Source of the DNA: Micromonospora sp. HM5-17
Lineage (GTDB): Bacteria > Actinomycetota > Actinomycetes > Mycobacteriales > Micromonosporaceae
Length of the DNA stretch: 64,000 bases
Assembly (NCBI RefSeq): GCF_003762835.1
Contig: NZ_RJWA01000003.1
Span: forward strand, 558,001-622,000
Reading direction: 5' to 3'
Part shown: piece by piece, positions 1 through 7,568 of the stretch
Layout of the letters: every line of letters begins with the position of its first letter
Numbering within the stretch: position 1 is the stretch's first letter
Notes under the pieces: model-generated
Told to the model about the DNA's origin: nothing
The model's input: only the letters and a program-made list of their open reading frames with translations
Databases searched by the model: none
Position numbers and translations under genes: made by a program

Positions 1-2
1 AC

Positions 3-509
3 CCGGCACAGCGGCGCCGCGAGGTCGTCCTGGTCACCCAGGAGCACCACGTCTTCATGGGTACGCTCCGCGACAACCTGGCCTTCGCCGCGCCCGAGGC
101 CACCGACGAGCAGATGCGCGCGGCGCTGGTCGCGGTCGGCGCCGACTGGTACGCCGACCTTCCCCACGGGCTCGATACCGAACTCGGGGACGGGGCCCGG
201 GAACTCAACCCCGCCGACGCGCAGCAGCTCGCGCTGGCCCGGATCGTCCTCGCCGACCCGCACACGCTGATCCTCGACGAGGCGACCGCCGCCCTCGATC
301 CGACCACGGCGCGGCGTACCGAGCGGGCGCTCGGCGCGGTGCTCGCCGGCCGTACCGTGATCGCGATCGCGCACCGGCTCAACACCGCGCACGACGCGGA
401 CCGGGTGGCGGTCCTCGACGACGGCCGGATCACCGAGCTCGGCAGCCACGCCGAGCTGCTCGCCGCCGGGGGCGCGTACGCCGCTCTCTGGCGCTCCTGG
501 CACGGCTGA
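3..509 (+). CDS. ABC exporter ATP-binding domain, C-terminal part (5' end outside window)
   Basis: Only the last 168 residues are visible; the open frame runs from base 3 of the window. It is the nucleotide-binding domain of an ABC exporter, probably a membrane-domain/ATPase fusion. Seen: Q-loop VTQEHHVFMGTLRDN, Walker B LILDEATAALD with the catalytic Glu, and H-loop AIAHRL. The signature motif, normally LSGGQ, reads LNPADAQQLALAR and is degenerate. In heterodimeric exporters one half often carries a degenerate signature, so a partner subunit upstream is likely (inference). Walker A and the membrane domain lie outside the window, and the substrate cannot be told. Confidence 0.88.
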   Translation, partial: PAQRRREVVLVTQEHHVFMGTLRDNLAFAAPEATDEQMRAALVAVGADWYADLPHGLDTELGDGARELNPADAQQLALARIVLADPHTLILDEATAALDPTTARRTERALGAVLAGRTVIAIAHRLNTAHDADRVAVLDDGRITELGSHAELLAAGGAYAALWRSWHG

Positions 510-574
510 CCCGGCCGGGCCGCGGGCGCTGGTCCGGGAGGCGGGCCGCCGTGTCGTGCCGGCGGATCAGCCCT

Positions 575-623
575 GGGTAAGGTCTGCGGGATGGGAGATG
601 GGTAAGGTGTGCGGGATGGAGAT
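575..623 (+). repeat. Tandem duplication carrying a -10 box and start codon
   Basis: Two adjacent near-identical units (575-599 and 600-623) each read GGGTAAGGTSTGCGGGATGG. Each holds a TAAGGT hexamer (TANNNT, actinobacterial -10) 7 nt before an ATG. The second ATG (616) starts the acetyltransferase; the first (591) is out of frame with it. The layout fits a duplicated leaderless promoter/start. Confidence 0.6.
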
Positions 624-1215
624 CCGCCCCTACCGACCCGGCGACCGGGATGCCGTCCACGACATCTGCATCCGGACCGCTGACGCGGGACAGGACGCCT
701 CCGGGTCGTACGCCGACCCGGACATCCTGCCCACCATCTTCGCCCACCCGTACACCGAACTGGAGCCGGAGCTGGCGTTCGTCCTCGACCACGACGGCCG
801 GGCGGTCGGGTACGTTCTCGGCACCGCCGACACCGCCACGTTCGTGCGACGGTTCCGCACCGAGTGGCTGCCCCGGGTCGGCGACCGCTACCCGGCGCCG
901 GTGGGAGAGCCGGGCACCCCGGACGAGGTCATGGCGCACCTGCTGCACACCCCGGAGCGGATGATCCTGCCGGAACTCGCGGACTACCCGGCCCACCTGC
1001 ACATCGACCTGCTGCCGCCCTACCAGCGGGCGGGCTGGGGTCGGAAGCTGATCGACACCCTGGTCGCGGCGCTGCGCCGGGCCGGCGTCTCCGGCCTGCA
1101 CCTGGGGATGCTCACCGAGAACCGGGCCGCCCGCGCCTTCTACGACCGGCTCGGCTTCCACGTCATCGACGTCGCCGACCCCGGTCCGCTCACCTACCTG
1201 GGGCTGCGCCTCTGA
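616..1215 (+). CDS. GNAT family N-acetyltransferase
   Basis: A 199-aa cytosolic acetyl-CoA-dependent acetyltransferase. It opens with the usual beta-1 MEIRPYRPGDRDAV. The acetyl-CoA loop is in LLPPYQRAGWGRKLIDTL (Q-R-x-G-x-G/A type), followed by LGMLTENRAARAFYDRLGF, the typical motif B. The Trp/Pro-rich middle resembles the acetyltransferase-like domain family related to O-GlcNAcase C-termini. Start chosen at 616 because a TAAGGT -10 lies 7 nt upstream, which fits a leaderless mRNA; an in-frame ATG at 556 is possible but has no Shine-Dalgarno. Substrate unknown. It is a stand-alone gene, not coupled to its neighbours. Confidence 0.85.
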   Translation: MEIRPYRPGDRDAVHDICIRTADAGQDASGSYADPDILPTIFAHPYTELEPELAFVLDHDGRAVGYVLGTADTATFVRRFRTEWLPRVGDRYPAPVGEPGTPDEVMAHLLHTPERMILPELADYPAHLHIDLLPPYQRAGWGRKLIDTLVAALRRAGVSGLHLGMLTENRAARAFYDRLGFHVIDVADPGPLTYLGLRL

Positions 1216-1285
1216 CCCGCGGCATCCGGACGGACGGAGGCGCGTGGCCGTGGCACCGAGACGCGGGGCACTGCCACGCGCCGCC

Positions 1286-1291
1286 TATTCT
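1286..1291 (+). promoter_or_regulatory. -10 box (TATTCT) of leaderless nei-type gene
   Basis: TATTCT matches TANNNT and ends 6 nt before the ATG at 1298, so transcription should begin at or next to the start codon. No Shine-Dalgarno is visible. Confidence 0.55.
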
Positions 1292-1297
1292 TGACGG

Positions 1298-2104
1298 ATG
1301 CCCGAGGGCCACACCGTCCACCGCCTGGCGGCGCGGCACGCCGCGCTCTTCGCCGGGGACAAGGTGCTGGCCACGAGCCCGCAGGGCCGGTTCGCCGAGG
1401 GTGCCGCGCTGCTCTCCGGCGCCGCCCTCGACCGGACCGAGGCGTACGGGAAACACCTGCTGCACCACTACGACGGTGGCCAGATCCTGCACGTGCACCT
1501 GGGGTTGTACGGCCGGTTCACCGACGGCGACGGGGAGCCGCCGGAGCCGGTCGGGCAGGTACGGCTGCGCCTCACCAGTGACCTGCACTGGCTCGACCTG
1601 CGGGGGCCGACCGCCTGCGAACTGCTCACCCCGCCCGAGGTGGCGGCGCTGCGGGCGCGGCTCGGTGCCGACCCGCTGCGGTCCGACGCCGACCCGGAGG
1701 CGGCGTACGCCCGGATCCGTCGCAGCCCGACCCCGCTCTTCGCGCTGCTGCTTGACCAGTCGGTGGTGGCCGGGACCGGGTTGATCTTCGTGACCGAGGT
1801 GCTGTTCCGGGCCGGGCTGCGACCGACCGCTCCGGGGCGCACCCTGACGCCGGAGGGGTGGCAGCGGATCTGGGCCGACCTGTGCGCGCTGATGGCCGCC
1901 GCCGTCGTGTCCGGCCGGATCGACACCGTACGCCCGGAGCACATGCCGGAGGCGATGGGGCGGCCTCCCCGCGTGGACCGGCACGGCGGCGAGGTGTACG
2001 TCTACCGCCGCGCCGGCCAGCCCTGCCATCTCTGCGGCACCCCCATCCGCCGGGCCGGCCTGGCCGGCCGGAACCTCTTCTGGTGCCCGACCTGCCAGCC
2101 GTGA
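1298..2104 (+). CDS. Fpg/Nei family DNA glycosylase/AP lyase (endonuclease VIII-like)
   Basis: A 268-aa base-excision-repair enzyme that removes oxidised bases and cleaves the abasic site. After Met it begins PEGHTVHRLA; the N-terminal Pro2 and Glu3 are the catalytic nucleophile and acid of the family, so the ATG at 1298 is firm. The helix-two-turn-helix region lies at roughly residues 140-220. The C-terminus carries the DNA-binding zinc finger: CHLC near residue 243, then WCPTC at the end (CX2C...CX2C). The initial PEGH rather than PELP favours the Nei branch over Fpg/MutM. Monocistronic, leaderless; the downstream operon is convergent with only a 22-nt gap. Confidence 0.92.
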   Translation: MPEGHTVHRLAARHAALFAGDKVLATSPQGRFAEGAALLSGAALDRTEAYGKHLLHHYDGGQILHVHLGLYGRFTDGDGEPPEPVGQVRLRLTSDLHWLDLRGPTACELLTPPEVAALRARLGADPLRSDADPEAAYARIRRSPTPLFALLLDQSVVAGTGLIFVTEVLFRAGLRPTAPGRTLTPEGWQRIWADLCALMAAAVVSGRIDTVRPEHMPEAMGRPPRVDRHGGEVYVYRRAGQPCHLCGTPIRRAGLAGRNLFWCPTCQP

Positions 2105-2126
2105 CCGGGCCGCCGGACGGCCACCG

Positions 2127-2849
2127 TCAGGGGGTCGCCCGGCGGATCGTGAGATACCCGGCTCCGGCCATCGCCACGCCGATCACCAGCGGCCAGCCGG
2201 CGACCAGGCTCAGGCTCGGCTGGTCGACGATCCAGCGGCCGATCTCGTCCCACCAGCGCTGCCAGGTGATCAGCACGATGGGAAGGCCCACCGCGAGTAT
2301 CTTCACGATGGCCAGGACGTAGACCCCCGGCAGGTGCCAGCGCTGGTAGACGAGGGCGATGAACGAGCCCCAGAAGCCGAGGACGACGAACGGGACCGTG
2401 TAGACCAGGATCTGGAGCAGCGGGTTGTCTTGGTCGAGGAAGCCGAGGCCGAAGAACGTCAGGTTCAACCCCCAGCCGCCGGTCACGTCCTCGACGAGCT
2501 TGCAAAGGGTGAGCAGCACCCCGAAGAGCAGCGCCTGCCCCACCTGGAGGAGGGCGAAGGCGGTGTAGAAGGTCCGCCGGATCAGACTCAGCGACAGGGT
2601 GAAGGGGAAGACCTGGTTGATCGAGGAGATGGCGCCGACGAAGGTGATGATGTAGATCGACGCCAGGGCGCCCGTCTGCGGACTGGGTTCGTTGTCGTGG
2701 ATCGCGCCGAAGAGCGCGAGGTTGAGCAGGAAGACCAGGACCAGTGTGCCCCACGCCGCGCCCAGGGTGCTCGGCCAGCCGACGAGCTGGACCAGGACGG
2801 CCCTGCCGACCCGGCTCGGGCCGCTGGCGTGGCTGACTCTCTCGCTCAT
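2127..2849 (-). CDS. ABC-2 type transporter membrane protein (YtrC/D-like)
   Basis: A 240-aa polytopic membrane protein with about six hydrophobic segments (for example residues 37-52, 63-83, 104-125 and near the C-terminus). It has no catalytic motif. Its ATG at 2849 overlaps the TGA of the ABC ATPase by 4 bp, so it is translationally coupled as the last gene of a regulator-ATPase-permease operon. By analogy with YtrABCDEF-type systems it probably forms the pore with that ATPase. Substrate is unknown; cell-envelope or lipid export is a guess. The longer open frame upstream to 3461 lies over the ATPase gene and is a shadow. Confidence 0.82.
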   Translation of the reverse strand: MSERVSHASGPSRVGRAVLVQLVGWPSTLGAAWGTLVLVFLLNLALFGAIHDNEPSPQTGALASIYIITFVGAISSINQVFPFTLSLSLIRRTFYTAFALLQVGQALLFGVLLTLCKLVEDVTGGWGLNLTFFGLGFLDQDNPLLQILVYTVPFVVLGFWGSFIALVYQRWHLPGVYVLAIVKILAVGLPIVLITWQRWWDEIGRWIVDQPSLSLVAGWPLVIGVAMAGAGYLTIRRATP

Positions 2850-3778
2850 CGGATGGGTTCCTTTCCGGGGTCGGTGGCGCGGTCGGGCCGGGGTCGTGAG
2901 CCGCCGTCGGCCCGCGCGGTGGTGAGTCGGATGACGATGTCCTGGAGGGAGACCGGTTCGAGGTCGAGACCCAGCTGCTGCGCCCGGTCGCGTTCGGCCG
3001 GCCCGAACCTGCCGCGCAGCGTCGCCCGGGCGTACCGGCCCAGGGTCTCCCGGTGCAGTTCCTCGCTGCCCGCGGCGAACTCGTTCACCGCGGCCGCCGG
3101 TCCGGCGGCGGTGACGACCTGGCCGCGCAGCTCCTCGGCCGTGGTGTCGAGCAGGATCCGCCCCTGGTCGAGCAGGAGCACGTTCTCCAGCAGGTCGCCG
3201 ACCTCGTCGATCAGGTGTGTGGAGAGCACGATGGTGCGCGGGTGCTCGGCGTAGTCGGTGAGCAGGTGGTCGTAGAAGAGGTGCCGGGCGACCGCGTCGA
3301 GCCCGAGGTACGGCTCGTCGAAGAGGGTCAGGGGGGCCCGGGCGGCGAGCCCGATGACGATCCCCAGCATCGAGTGCATACCTCGGGAGAGCTTGCGGAT
3401 CTTGCGGTTCAGCGGGAGTCGGAAGTCCGCCAGCAGAGTCTGGGCGAACTCCTCGTCCCACCGGGGGAAGAGCAGCCGGGCCGCCTCTAGGGCGTGCCGT
3501 ACCTTGAAGTGCTGCGGGTACGTCAGGCTCTCCTTGATGAAGCAGACCCGGGAGAGGACCGGCTCGTTCTCGTACGGCCGCTCACCGAAGACCGTCAGCT
3601 CGCCGGAGCTGGCGAAGTTCTGGCCGGTCATGATCTGCATCAGCGTGGTCTTGCCGGCGCCGTTGCGGCCGAGCAGGCCGTGGATCCGGTTCTCGTGGAG
3701 CGTGAAGCTGACCTGATCCAGGGCGGCGACGTCCCCGTATCGCTTGGAGACTCCCTGGGCCTCTACCACGGTGCTCAT
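2846..3778 (-). CDS. ABC transporter ATP-binding protein (YtrB-like)
   Basis: A 310-aa ATPase. Walker A is GRNGAGKTTL near residue 38, the signature is LSRGMHS (a relaxed LSGGQ, usual in the YtrB branch), Walker B is LTLFDEPYLGLD and the switch His is in STHLIDE. The Q-loop position reads FIKES, with Lys replacing Gln. A 70-residue C-terminal extension ends in an Arg/Pro-rich tail. Start ATG 3778 overlaps the regulator stop by 4 bp, and the stop overlaps the permease start by 4 bp. It powers the adjacent ABC-2 permease and is probably repressed by the YtrA-like protein encoded just upstream. Confidence 0.9.
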   Translation of the reverse strand: MSTVVEAQGVSKRYGDVAALDQVSFTLHENRIHGLLGRNGAGKTTLMQIMTGQNFASSGELTVFGERPYENEPVLSRVCFIKESLTYPQHFKVRHALEAARLLFPRWDEEFAQTLLADFRLPLNRKIRKLSRGMHSMLGIVIGLAARAPLTLFDEPYLGLDAVARHLFYDHLLTDYAEHPRTIVLSTHLIDEVGDLLENVLLLDQGRILLDTTAEELRGQVVTAAGPAAAVNEFAAGSEELHRETLGRYARATLRGRFGPAERDRAQQLGLDLEPVSLQDIVIRLTTARADGGSRPRPDRATDPGKEPIR

Positions 3779-4137
3779 CGCTCCTGCTCCCATTGGTCGA
3801 TCATTCGCTTGAGCTCGTCGGCGCCGATGCCGAGCTTGCTCGCCTCCGCGAGCAGCGGATGCAGGTACTGCTGGGCGAACTGCTCGCGGCGTCGGTCCCG
3901 CAGCCGCGCCCGCGCTCCGGTGGCGACGAACATTCCGATACCTCGCTTCTTGTAGAGAATTCCGTCGTCGACGAGCTGATTGATGCCCTTGCCGGCAGTC
4001 GCCGGGTTGATCCGGTGAAAGGCGGCCAGTTCGTTCGTGGAGGGCACCTGGCTCTCCTCGGCGAGCGTGCCGTCGATGATCGAGTTCTCGATCATCTCCG
4101 CGATCTGGAGAAAGATCGGCCGCCCGTTGTCCATCAC
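3775..4137 (-). CDS. GntR family transcriptional regulator, YtrA subfamily
   Basis: A 120-aa regulator: an N-terminal winged helix (residues 5-75, with QIAEMIENSIIDGTL, VPSTNELAAFHRINPATA and ILYKKRGIGMFV, all typical GntR) and a short helical C-terminal dimerisation arm of about 45 residues, the mark of the YtrA subfamily. The start is GTG 4137 or ATG 4134. It heads a three-gene operon with the ABC ATPase and permease. A 24-bp palindrome 52 nt upstream is the obvious operator, so autoregulation is likely. The effector is unknown; YtrA relatives respond to cell-wall antibiotics. Confidence 0.9.
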   Translation of the reverse strand: MMDNGRPIFLQIAEMIENSIIDGTLAEESQVPSTNELAAFHRINPATAGKGINQLVDDGILYKKRGIGMFVATGARARLRDRRREQFAQQYLHPLLAEASKLGIGADELKRMIDQWEQER

Positions 4138-4188
4138 CCGGACCCGCCCGGCGGAGTGTTGGCGGGGACGGCGCCATCCCGCTTGGTT

Positions 4189-4212
4189 GGTTCATTACTC
4201 ATGTAATTAACC
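4189..4212 (-). promoter_or_regulatory. YtrA/GntR operator palindrome
   Basis: Half-sites GGTTCATTAC and GTAATTAACC flank a 4-bp centre TCAT and are inverted repeats matching at 9 of 10 positions. The site is AT-rich against a very GC-rich background. It lies in the promoter region of the regulator/ABC operon, with a TTGCAT hexamer directly upstream (minus strand 4218-4213) as a possible -35. Confidence 0.75.
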
Positions 4213-4412
4213 ATGCAAGCGATGAAGCTGGCTGTCAAGTGCGAAGCAGGGGTGGGGGGTGGCCCCGGCGGTGCGCGCTGGGGCGAGCGGCCGGCCGCCC
4301 GTCGTGCCGGGGCGGTGGTGTGGTCGGGGAGGCCGTGATGCGACCGATCGCGCGGTGGGGGTGGTTGCGCAACCGCCGGCGCGGTGGGTCTGCCTCTTGA
4401 TCAGTCGCGCGT

Positions 4413-4469
4413 GCGGTGGGTCCTGCCGGTCACCGCTGGAGCGGTGTGGTCCTGCCGGTCACCGCTGGT
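4413..4469. repeat. Short tandem repeat of about 28 bp
   Basis: Two units, 4413-4440 and 4441-4469, share GGTCCTGCCGGTCACCGCTG with one small indel; related partial units (GCGGTGGG) lie just upstream at 4351-4390. The array abuts and slightly overlaps the 3' end of the ArsR-type gene (stop at 4459). It is not CRISPR-like because there are no unique spacers. Confidence 0.55.
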
Positions 4470-5472
4470 GCGGTGGGGCGTCCTCGGCGGCCGCGCGGAG
4501 CAGGCTCCGGCCGGCCGGAGTCAGGACGTGCAGGGTACGGCCGGCCGTCCGATGGCTGCCCAGCAACCCGCTGTCGCGCAGTACCGCCACGTGATGACTC
4601 GCGGTGGCGGGGGAGACCCCGACGAGCCGGGCCAACTCGCCGGTGGTCGAACCGGCGGCGACGGCGTTCAGGACCGCCGCCCGGGTCGGTCCCAGCAGCC
4701 GGGCCAGGGGTGTCTGGTCGGCCCCGGGTCCGCTCGCCCGAGTGCCGGTCCCCGGCACGCCGTGGTCGACCGGATAGACGAGAACCGGCGCGAGTTGGGG
4801 ATCGGCCAGCGCCACCGGGCTGCCCCAGCAGAAGTACGAGGGAATCAACCGCAGCCCGCGTCCGCCCAGGTCGATGTCGAGATCGCCGGCGTAGTCCGCC
4901 TCCAGCACCGGCGGCTTCCACCGCAGGCGGGGCCGGAAACTGTGCAGCAGGCCGTCGATGCCGCCCTCCAGGAGCGCCCGGGTCCGCAGCACCCGATCCG
5001 CCTCGATCCGACCCTGGATGAGTTCCTCGACCGGCTTGATCGCCGTGGCGTGGTAGGCCCGCAGCACCCCCGCCAGGGCGACCCGCTCGCCGCGTTCGCC
5101 GACACGGTGCAGCCAGGCCGGGATGCCGTGCACCCGGTCCAGCTTGGCGAGCTCCCGCCGGACCCGCTCGTGCGGTGTGGCGAGGATCGCCTCGATTCCG
5201 GCGTCGAGCCCGAGTTCGCTCTCGGCCGGGGTGAGGAAGTCGGGAAAGTAGGCGGCACGGGGCAACAGCGGCAACAACAGGGAGCGGACCGCGCGGGCGT
5301 GTCCGGAGTCATTGAGCCGGGCCACCGTCGACCGGTGCCAGTCCCGGTACGTCCGCCATCCGTGCCGGGACTGGAAGCGGTGCAAACTGAGGGCGATCTC
5401 CCAGAACGGGTCGGGCTGGGTGGCAATCCTGGTCCGGGCCAGGTCCGAACTGTCGAACCGTATCCGCAACAC
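4459..5472 (-). CDS. ArsR-type winged-helix transcriptional regulator with long N-terminal domain
   Basis: A 337-aa protein. Residues about 250-325 are an ArsR/winged-helix DNA-binding domain: LLGPTRAAVLNAV, then TTGELARLVGVSPATASHHV and VLRDSGLLGSHRTAGRT. The first 240 residues are a conserved actinobacterial domain of unknown function (DUF5937-like, from memory) with no metal-binding Cys. The start is GTG 5472, giving MLRIRFDSSDLARTRI, the usual opening of this family. Single gene; target and ligand are unknown. Its 3' end runs into a short tandem repeat. Confidence 0.85.
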   Translation of the reverse strand: MLRIRFDSSDLARTRIATQPDPFWEIALSLHRFQSRHGWRTYRDWHRSTVARLNDSGHARAVRSLLLPLLPRAAYFPDFLTPAESELGLDAGIEAILATPHERVRRELAKLDRVHGIPAWLHRVGERGERVALAGVLRAYHATAIKPVEELIQGRIEADRVLRTRALLEGGIDGLLHSFRPRLRWKPPVLEADYAGDLDIDLGGRGLRLIPSYFCWGSPVALADPQLAPVLVYPVDHGVPGTGTRASGPGADQTPLARLLGPTRAAVLNAVAAGSTTGELARLVGVSPATASHHVAVLRDSGLLGSHRTAGRTLHVLTPAGRSLLRAAAEDAPPHQR

Positions 5473-5540
5473 GTAGCCGCCTCGAGAACGAGCGCCCAGA
5501 GCGATCCCTCGTCGACCCGGGTCCCCATGCTAGTCCGAGA

Positions 5541-6611
5541 TCACGTCGCCGGCGGAACGAAGCGGTAGAACCCGGACCCGTCGGAGGCGCTCGTCCAGAT
5601 GGCACGATCCGGGCCGACGAGCAGCAGCAACCCGGGTGTCGAGGACAGACCGTCCAGTCGGTAGTAGCGGGCCACCCGGTTGACCGGGTCGAACGAACCC
5701 ACCATCACCCGGGTCGCGCTGCCAAACCACAGGCGACCGTCCGGACCCGTCGTCACCGTGCCCACCTGGCCGACTCCGTCCAGGGCGTACACGCTGCTGG
5801 TACCGTCCGGGGCGACCTGGACGAGGGCCGGGGGCTGGCGGCGGGCGTACCAGAGATTGCCCAGCGCGTCGATGGTGGCCGCACTCGGGCCGATCGCCAC
5901 CCCCGGCGCCGGGAAGGTCCGGTGCTCGCCCGGAGCCAGCCGACCCACCTGGCCGCTGTCCGGCGCGGTGTACCAGACGGCCCCGCCCGGAGCGGCGAAC
6001 AGCGCCGATCGGGTGTCCAGGTGCGGAGCGTCGATCGTGTCCACCCTGCCGGCGCCGCTGATCCGGCCGATGACCTGGGAGCCGGCGAAGTAGACGGCGC
6101 CGTCGGTGCCCGCGGCGAGCGCGTGCGGGAGCAGCGTCTCCCGGGGGAGGTTCAGCCGGAAGAAGGTCTCGGCGCCGCCGGGGCTGAGCCGACCGACGTA
6201 GCCGCCGTAGATCGTGAACCACATCGCGCCGTCGGGACCGGCGGCCACCGCCGACACCCAGCGCGACGCCGACGCCGGCGGGTCGAAGGCAACCCGCCGC
6301 TGCCTGCCGGTCGCGGCCAGCTCGACCAGGGCGTTTCCGTTCAGGTTGACGTACCAGAGACTGCCGTTCGGTGCGACGGCGGCGTCCCGGGGCAGGATCC
6401 CGTCGGTCTCCGGATCCAGACCACTGTGGACCCACGTGACCGGCAGCGGTTCGGTCGGCGGGGGCCGCCGTTCCGGTTCCGACGCGCCACCGCACCCGGC
6501 GACCAGCGCCAGGACCACGGCGGTCGCCAGTGCCGCCGGCCGGCGCGGCGTCGCGCGCCCGGTGATCCGTTGCCCGGCGTGGCCGGTGGTCGTCGTCGAG
6601 ACAGCCGTCAT
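5541..6611 (-). CDS. Lipoprotein with Vgb/NHL-type beta-propeller
   Basis: A 356-aa exported protein. A twin-Arg-free N-terminus and hydrophobic stretch (residues 26-38) end in the lipobox LVAGC, so the mature protein is probably lipid-anchored outside the membrane. The remainder is a six- or seven-bladed propeller with recurring blades such as PNGSLWYVN, PDGAMWFT, LGNLWYAR, PDGRLWFGS and DRAIWTS, as in virginiamycin-B-lyase-like proteins. The lyase catalytic residues were not identified, so an enzymatic role is not claimed. It is the last gene of a five-gene operon; its ATG overlaps the preceding TGA by 4 bp. Confidence 0.8.
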   Translation of the reverse strand: MTAVSTTTTGHAGQRITGRATPRRPAALATAVVLALVAGCGGASEPERRPPPTEPLPVTWVHSGLDPETDGILPRDAAVAPNGSLWYVNLNGNALVELAATGRQRRVAFDPPASASRWVSAVAAGPDGAMWFTIYGGYVGRLSPGGAETFFRLNLPRETLLPHALAAGTDGAVYFAGSQVIGRISGAGRVDTIDAPHLDTRSALFAAPGGAVWYTAPDSGQVGRLAPGEHRTFPAPGVAIGPSAATIDALGNLWYARRQPPALVQVAPDGTSSVYALDGVGQVGTVTTGPDGRLWFGSATRVMVGSFDPVNRVARYYRLDGLSSTPGLLLLVGPDRAIWTSASDGSGFYRFVPPAT

Positions 6612-6868
6612 GGCAGCAGCACGGTGGAGCCGGCCGGAACGTCACCCACGCGCACGTCGAGTCCGAGCCCGGTCAGACCCGGCGGCAGGTGCAACTCGAT
6701 CGTGCGGACGGCGGCGGTCAGCTCCCGCCCCTCCGGAGTCCGCACCACGACCTCGTCGCCGACCCTGACGGTCTCGCCGGCCAGCCGGCCGACCAGGATC
6801 TGCAGGTGTCGGCTGGGCAACCGGTGCACGCTGTCCACCGTCATCTCGGCCCGATATCCACTAACCAC
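6608..6868 (-). CDS. Small stand-alone EF-Tu domain-II-like beta-barrel protein
   Basis: An 86-aa protein starting at GTG 6868. Its core (MTVDSVHRLPSR, then VGRLAGETVRVGDEVVVR, ending DVPAGSTVLLP) follows the pattern of the second domain of translational GTPases (F-x-I-x-G-R...G-x-V-x-x-G-D-x-V...G). No GTPase domain is attached. It overlaps the upstream peptidase gene by 8 bp and the downstream lipoprotein gene by 4 bp, so it belongs to the operon. Function unknown; it may be a small binding module. The domain assignment is by pattern only. Confidence 0.65.
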   Translation of the reverse strand: MVSGYRAEMTVDSVHRLPSRHLQILVGRLAGETVRVGDEVVVRTPEGRELTAAVRTIELHLPPGLTGLGLDVRVGDVPAGSTVLLP

Positions 6869-7568
6869 CTGTCGCCCTCTCCCTCTCCTCCTCCGCCGCC
6901 CTCTGCCACCTCTCCACGAACCCGTCCTCGGCGGCGTACGCCTCCTCCTCCAGCGCTACGACGTTCGAGTTGACCCGGTTGTCCCGCCACTGCTGGACAT
7001 GGATGCTCTCATGGCCGAGGGTCCGAACCAGGGTTTCCGCGTCGACGAAGGCCGCCGGACCCAGTTGGATCCCGAGATCGTCGGTACGAGCACAGGCTCC
7101 CATGAAATCGAAATAACGCAGGGTGTCCGTATCCTCGACGATTTCGACGTCCACGTCCTGGAGGTCGATGCCGGCCAGCTCGGCGTGGTGCAATACCGTC
7201 TCCATCGTCCTCGGCAGACCGATGCCCTGCCTGAGCACCTCCTGGTTGGTGATCGCGGTTCGCCGCGAGTGCAGCCCGACGGTGGCCGGCGGGGCCGGGA
7301 GGAGCGCGGCGAGAACCGCCCGGAACTCGGACCGCGACATCGCGCCGCTCAGGTAGCCGGCCACCGTGAGGGTGACGACGCCGATCGCCACTGCCGCCGT
7401 GACGGTGAGGGCGGCTGCGGTCGCCGTCCCGGACGAACACCCCGCGGGCTGCGGGATCATTCCCTGCTGATACACGAGCTCACAGGCGTGGGCGGTGCCG
7501 GGGAAGGCGAGCAGGAGCAGCGCCACGCCGACCAGCGTGCCGACGAGGCGGCCGAGCCGGCCGCTCAT
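6861..7568 (-). CDS. Secreted/membrane HExxH putative metallopeptidase
   Basis: A 235-aa protein with a signal peptide (residues 1-29, cleavage after AHA), a second hydrophobic segment (about 48-70) and an extracytoplasmic domain. The motif GHESIHVQQW near residue 186 is an HExxH zinc-peptidase signature of the type found in DUF4157-like domains; a Glu-rich EEEAYAAEDGF follows and could supply the third ligand. ATG 7568 overlaps the PrsW-like gene stop by 4 bp. Next to an intramembrane protease, it may act in envelope proteolysis (inference). Substrate unknown. Confidence 0.7.
   Translation of the reverse strand: MSGRLGRLVGTLVGVALLLLAFPGTAHACELVYQQGMIPQPAGCSSGTATAAALTVTAAVAIGVVTLTVAGYLSGAMSRSEFRAVLAALLPAPPATVGLHSRRTAITNQEVLRQGIGLPRTMETVLHHAELAGIDLQDVDVEIVEDTDTLRYFDFMGACARTDDLGIQLGPAAFVDAETLVRTLGHESIHVQQWRDNRVNSNVVALEEEAYAAEDGFVERWQRAAEEERERATGG

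Noticed and set aside
4413-4469. Possible CRISPR array
   Set aside because: Two directly adjacent repeats without spacers; no cas genes.
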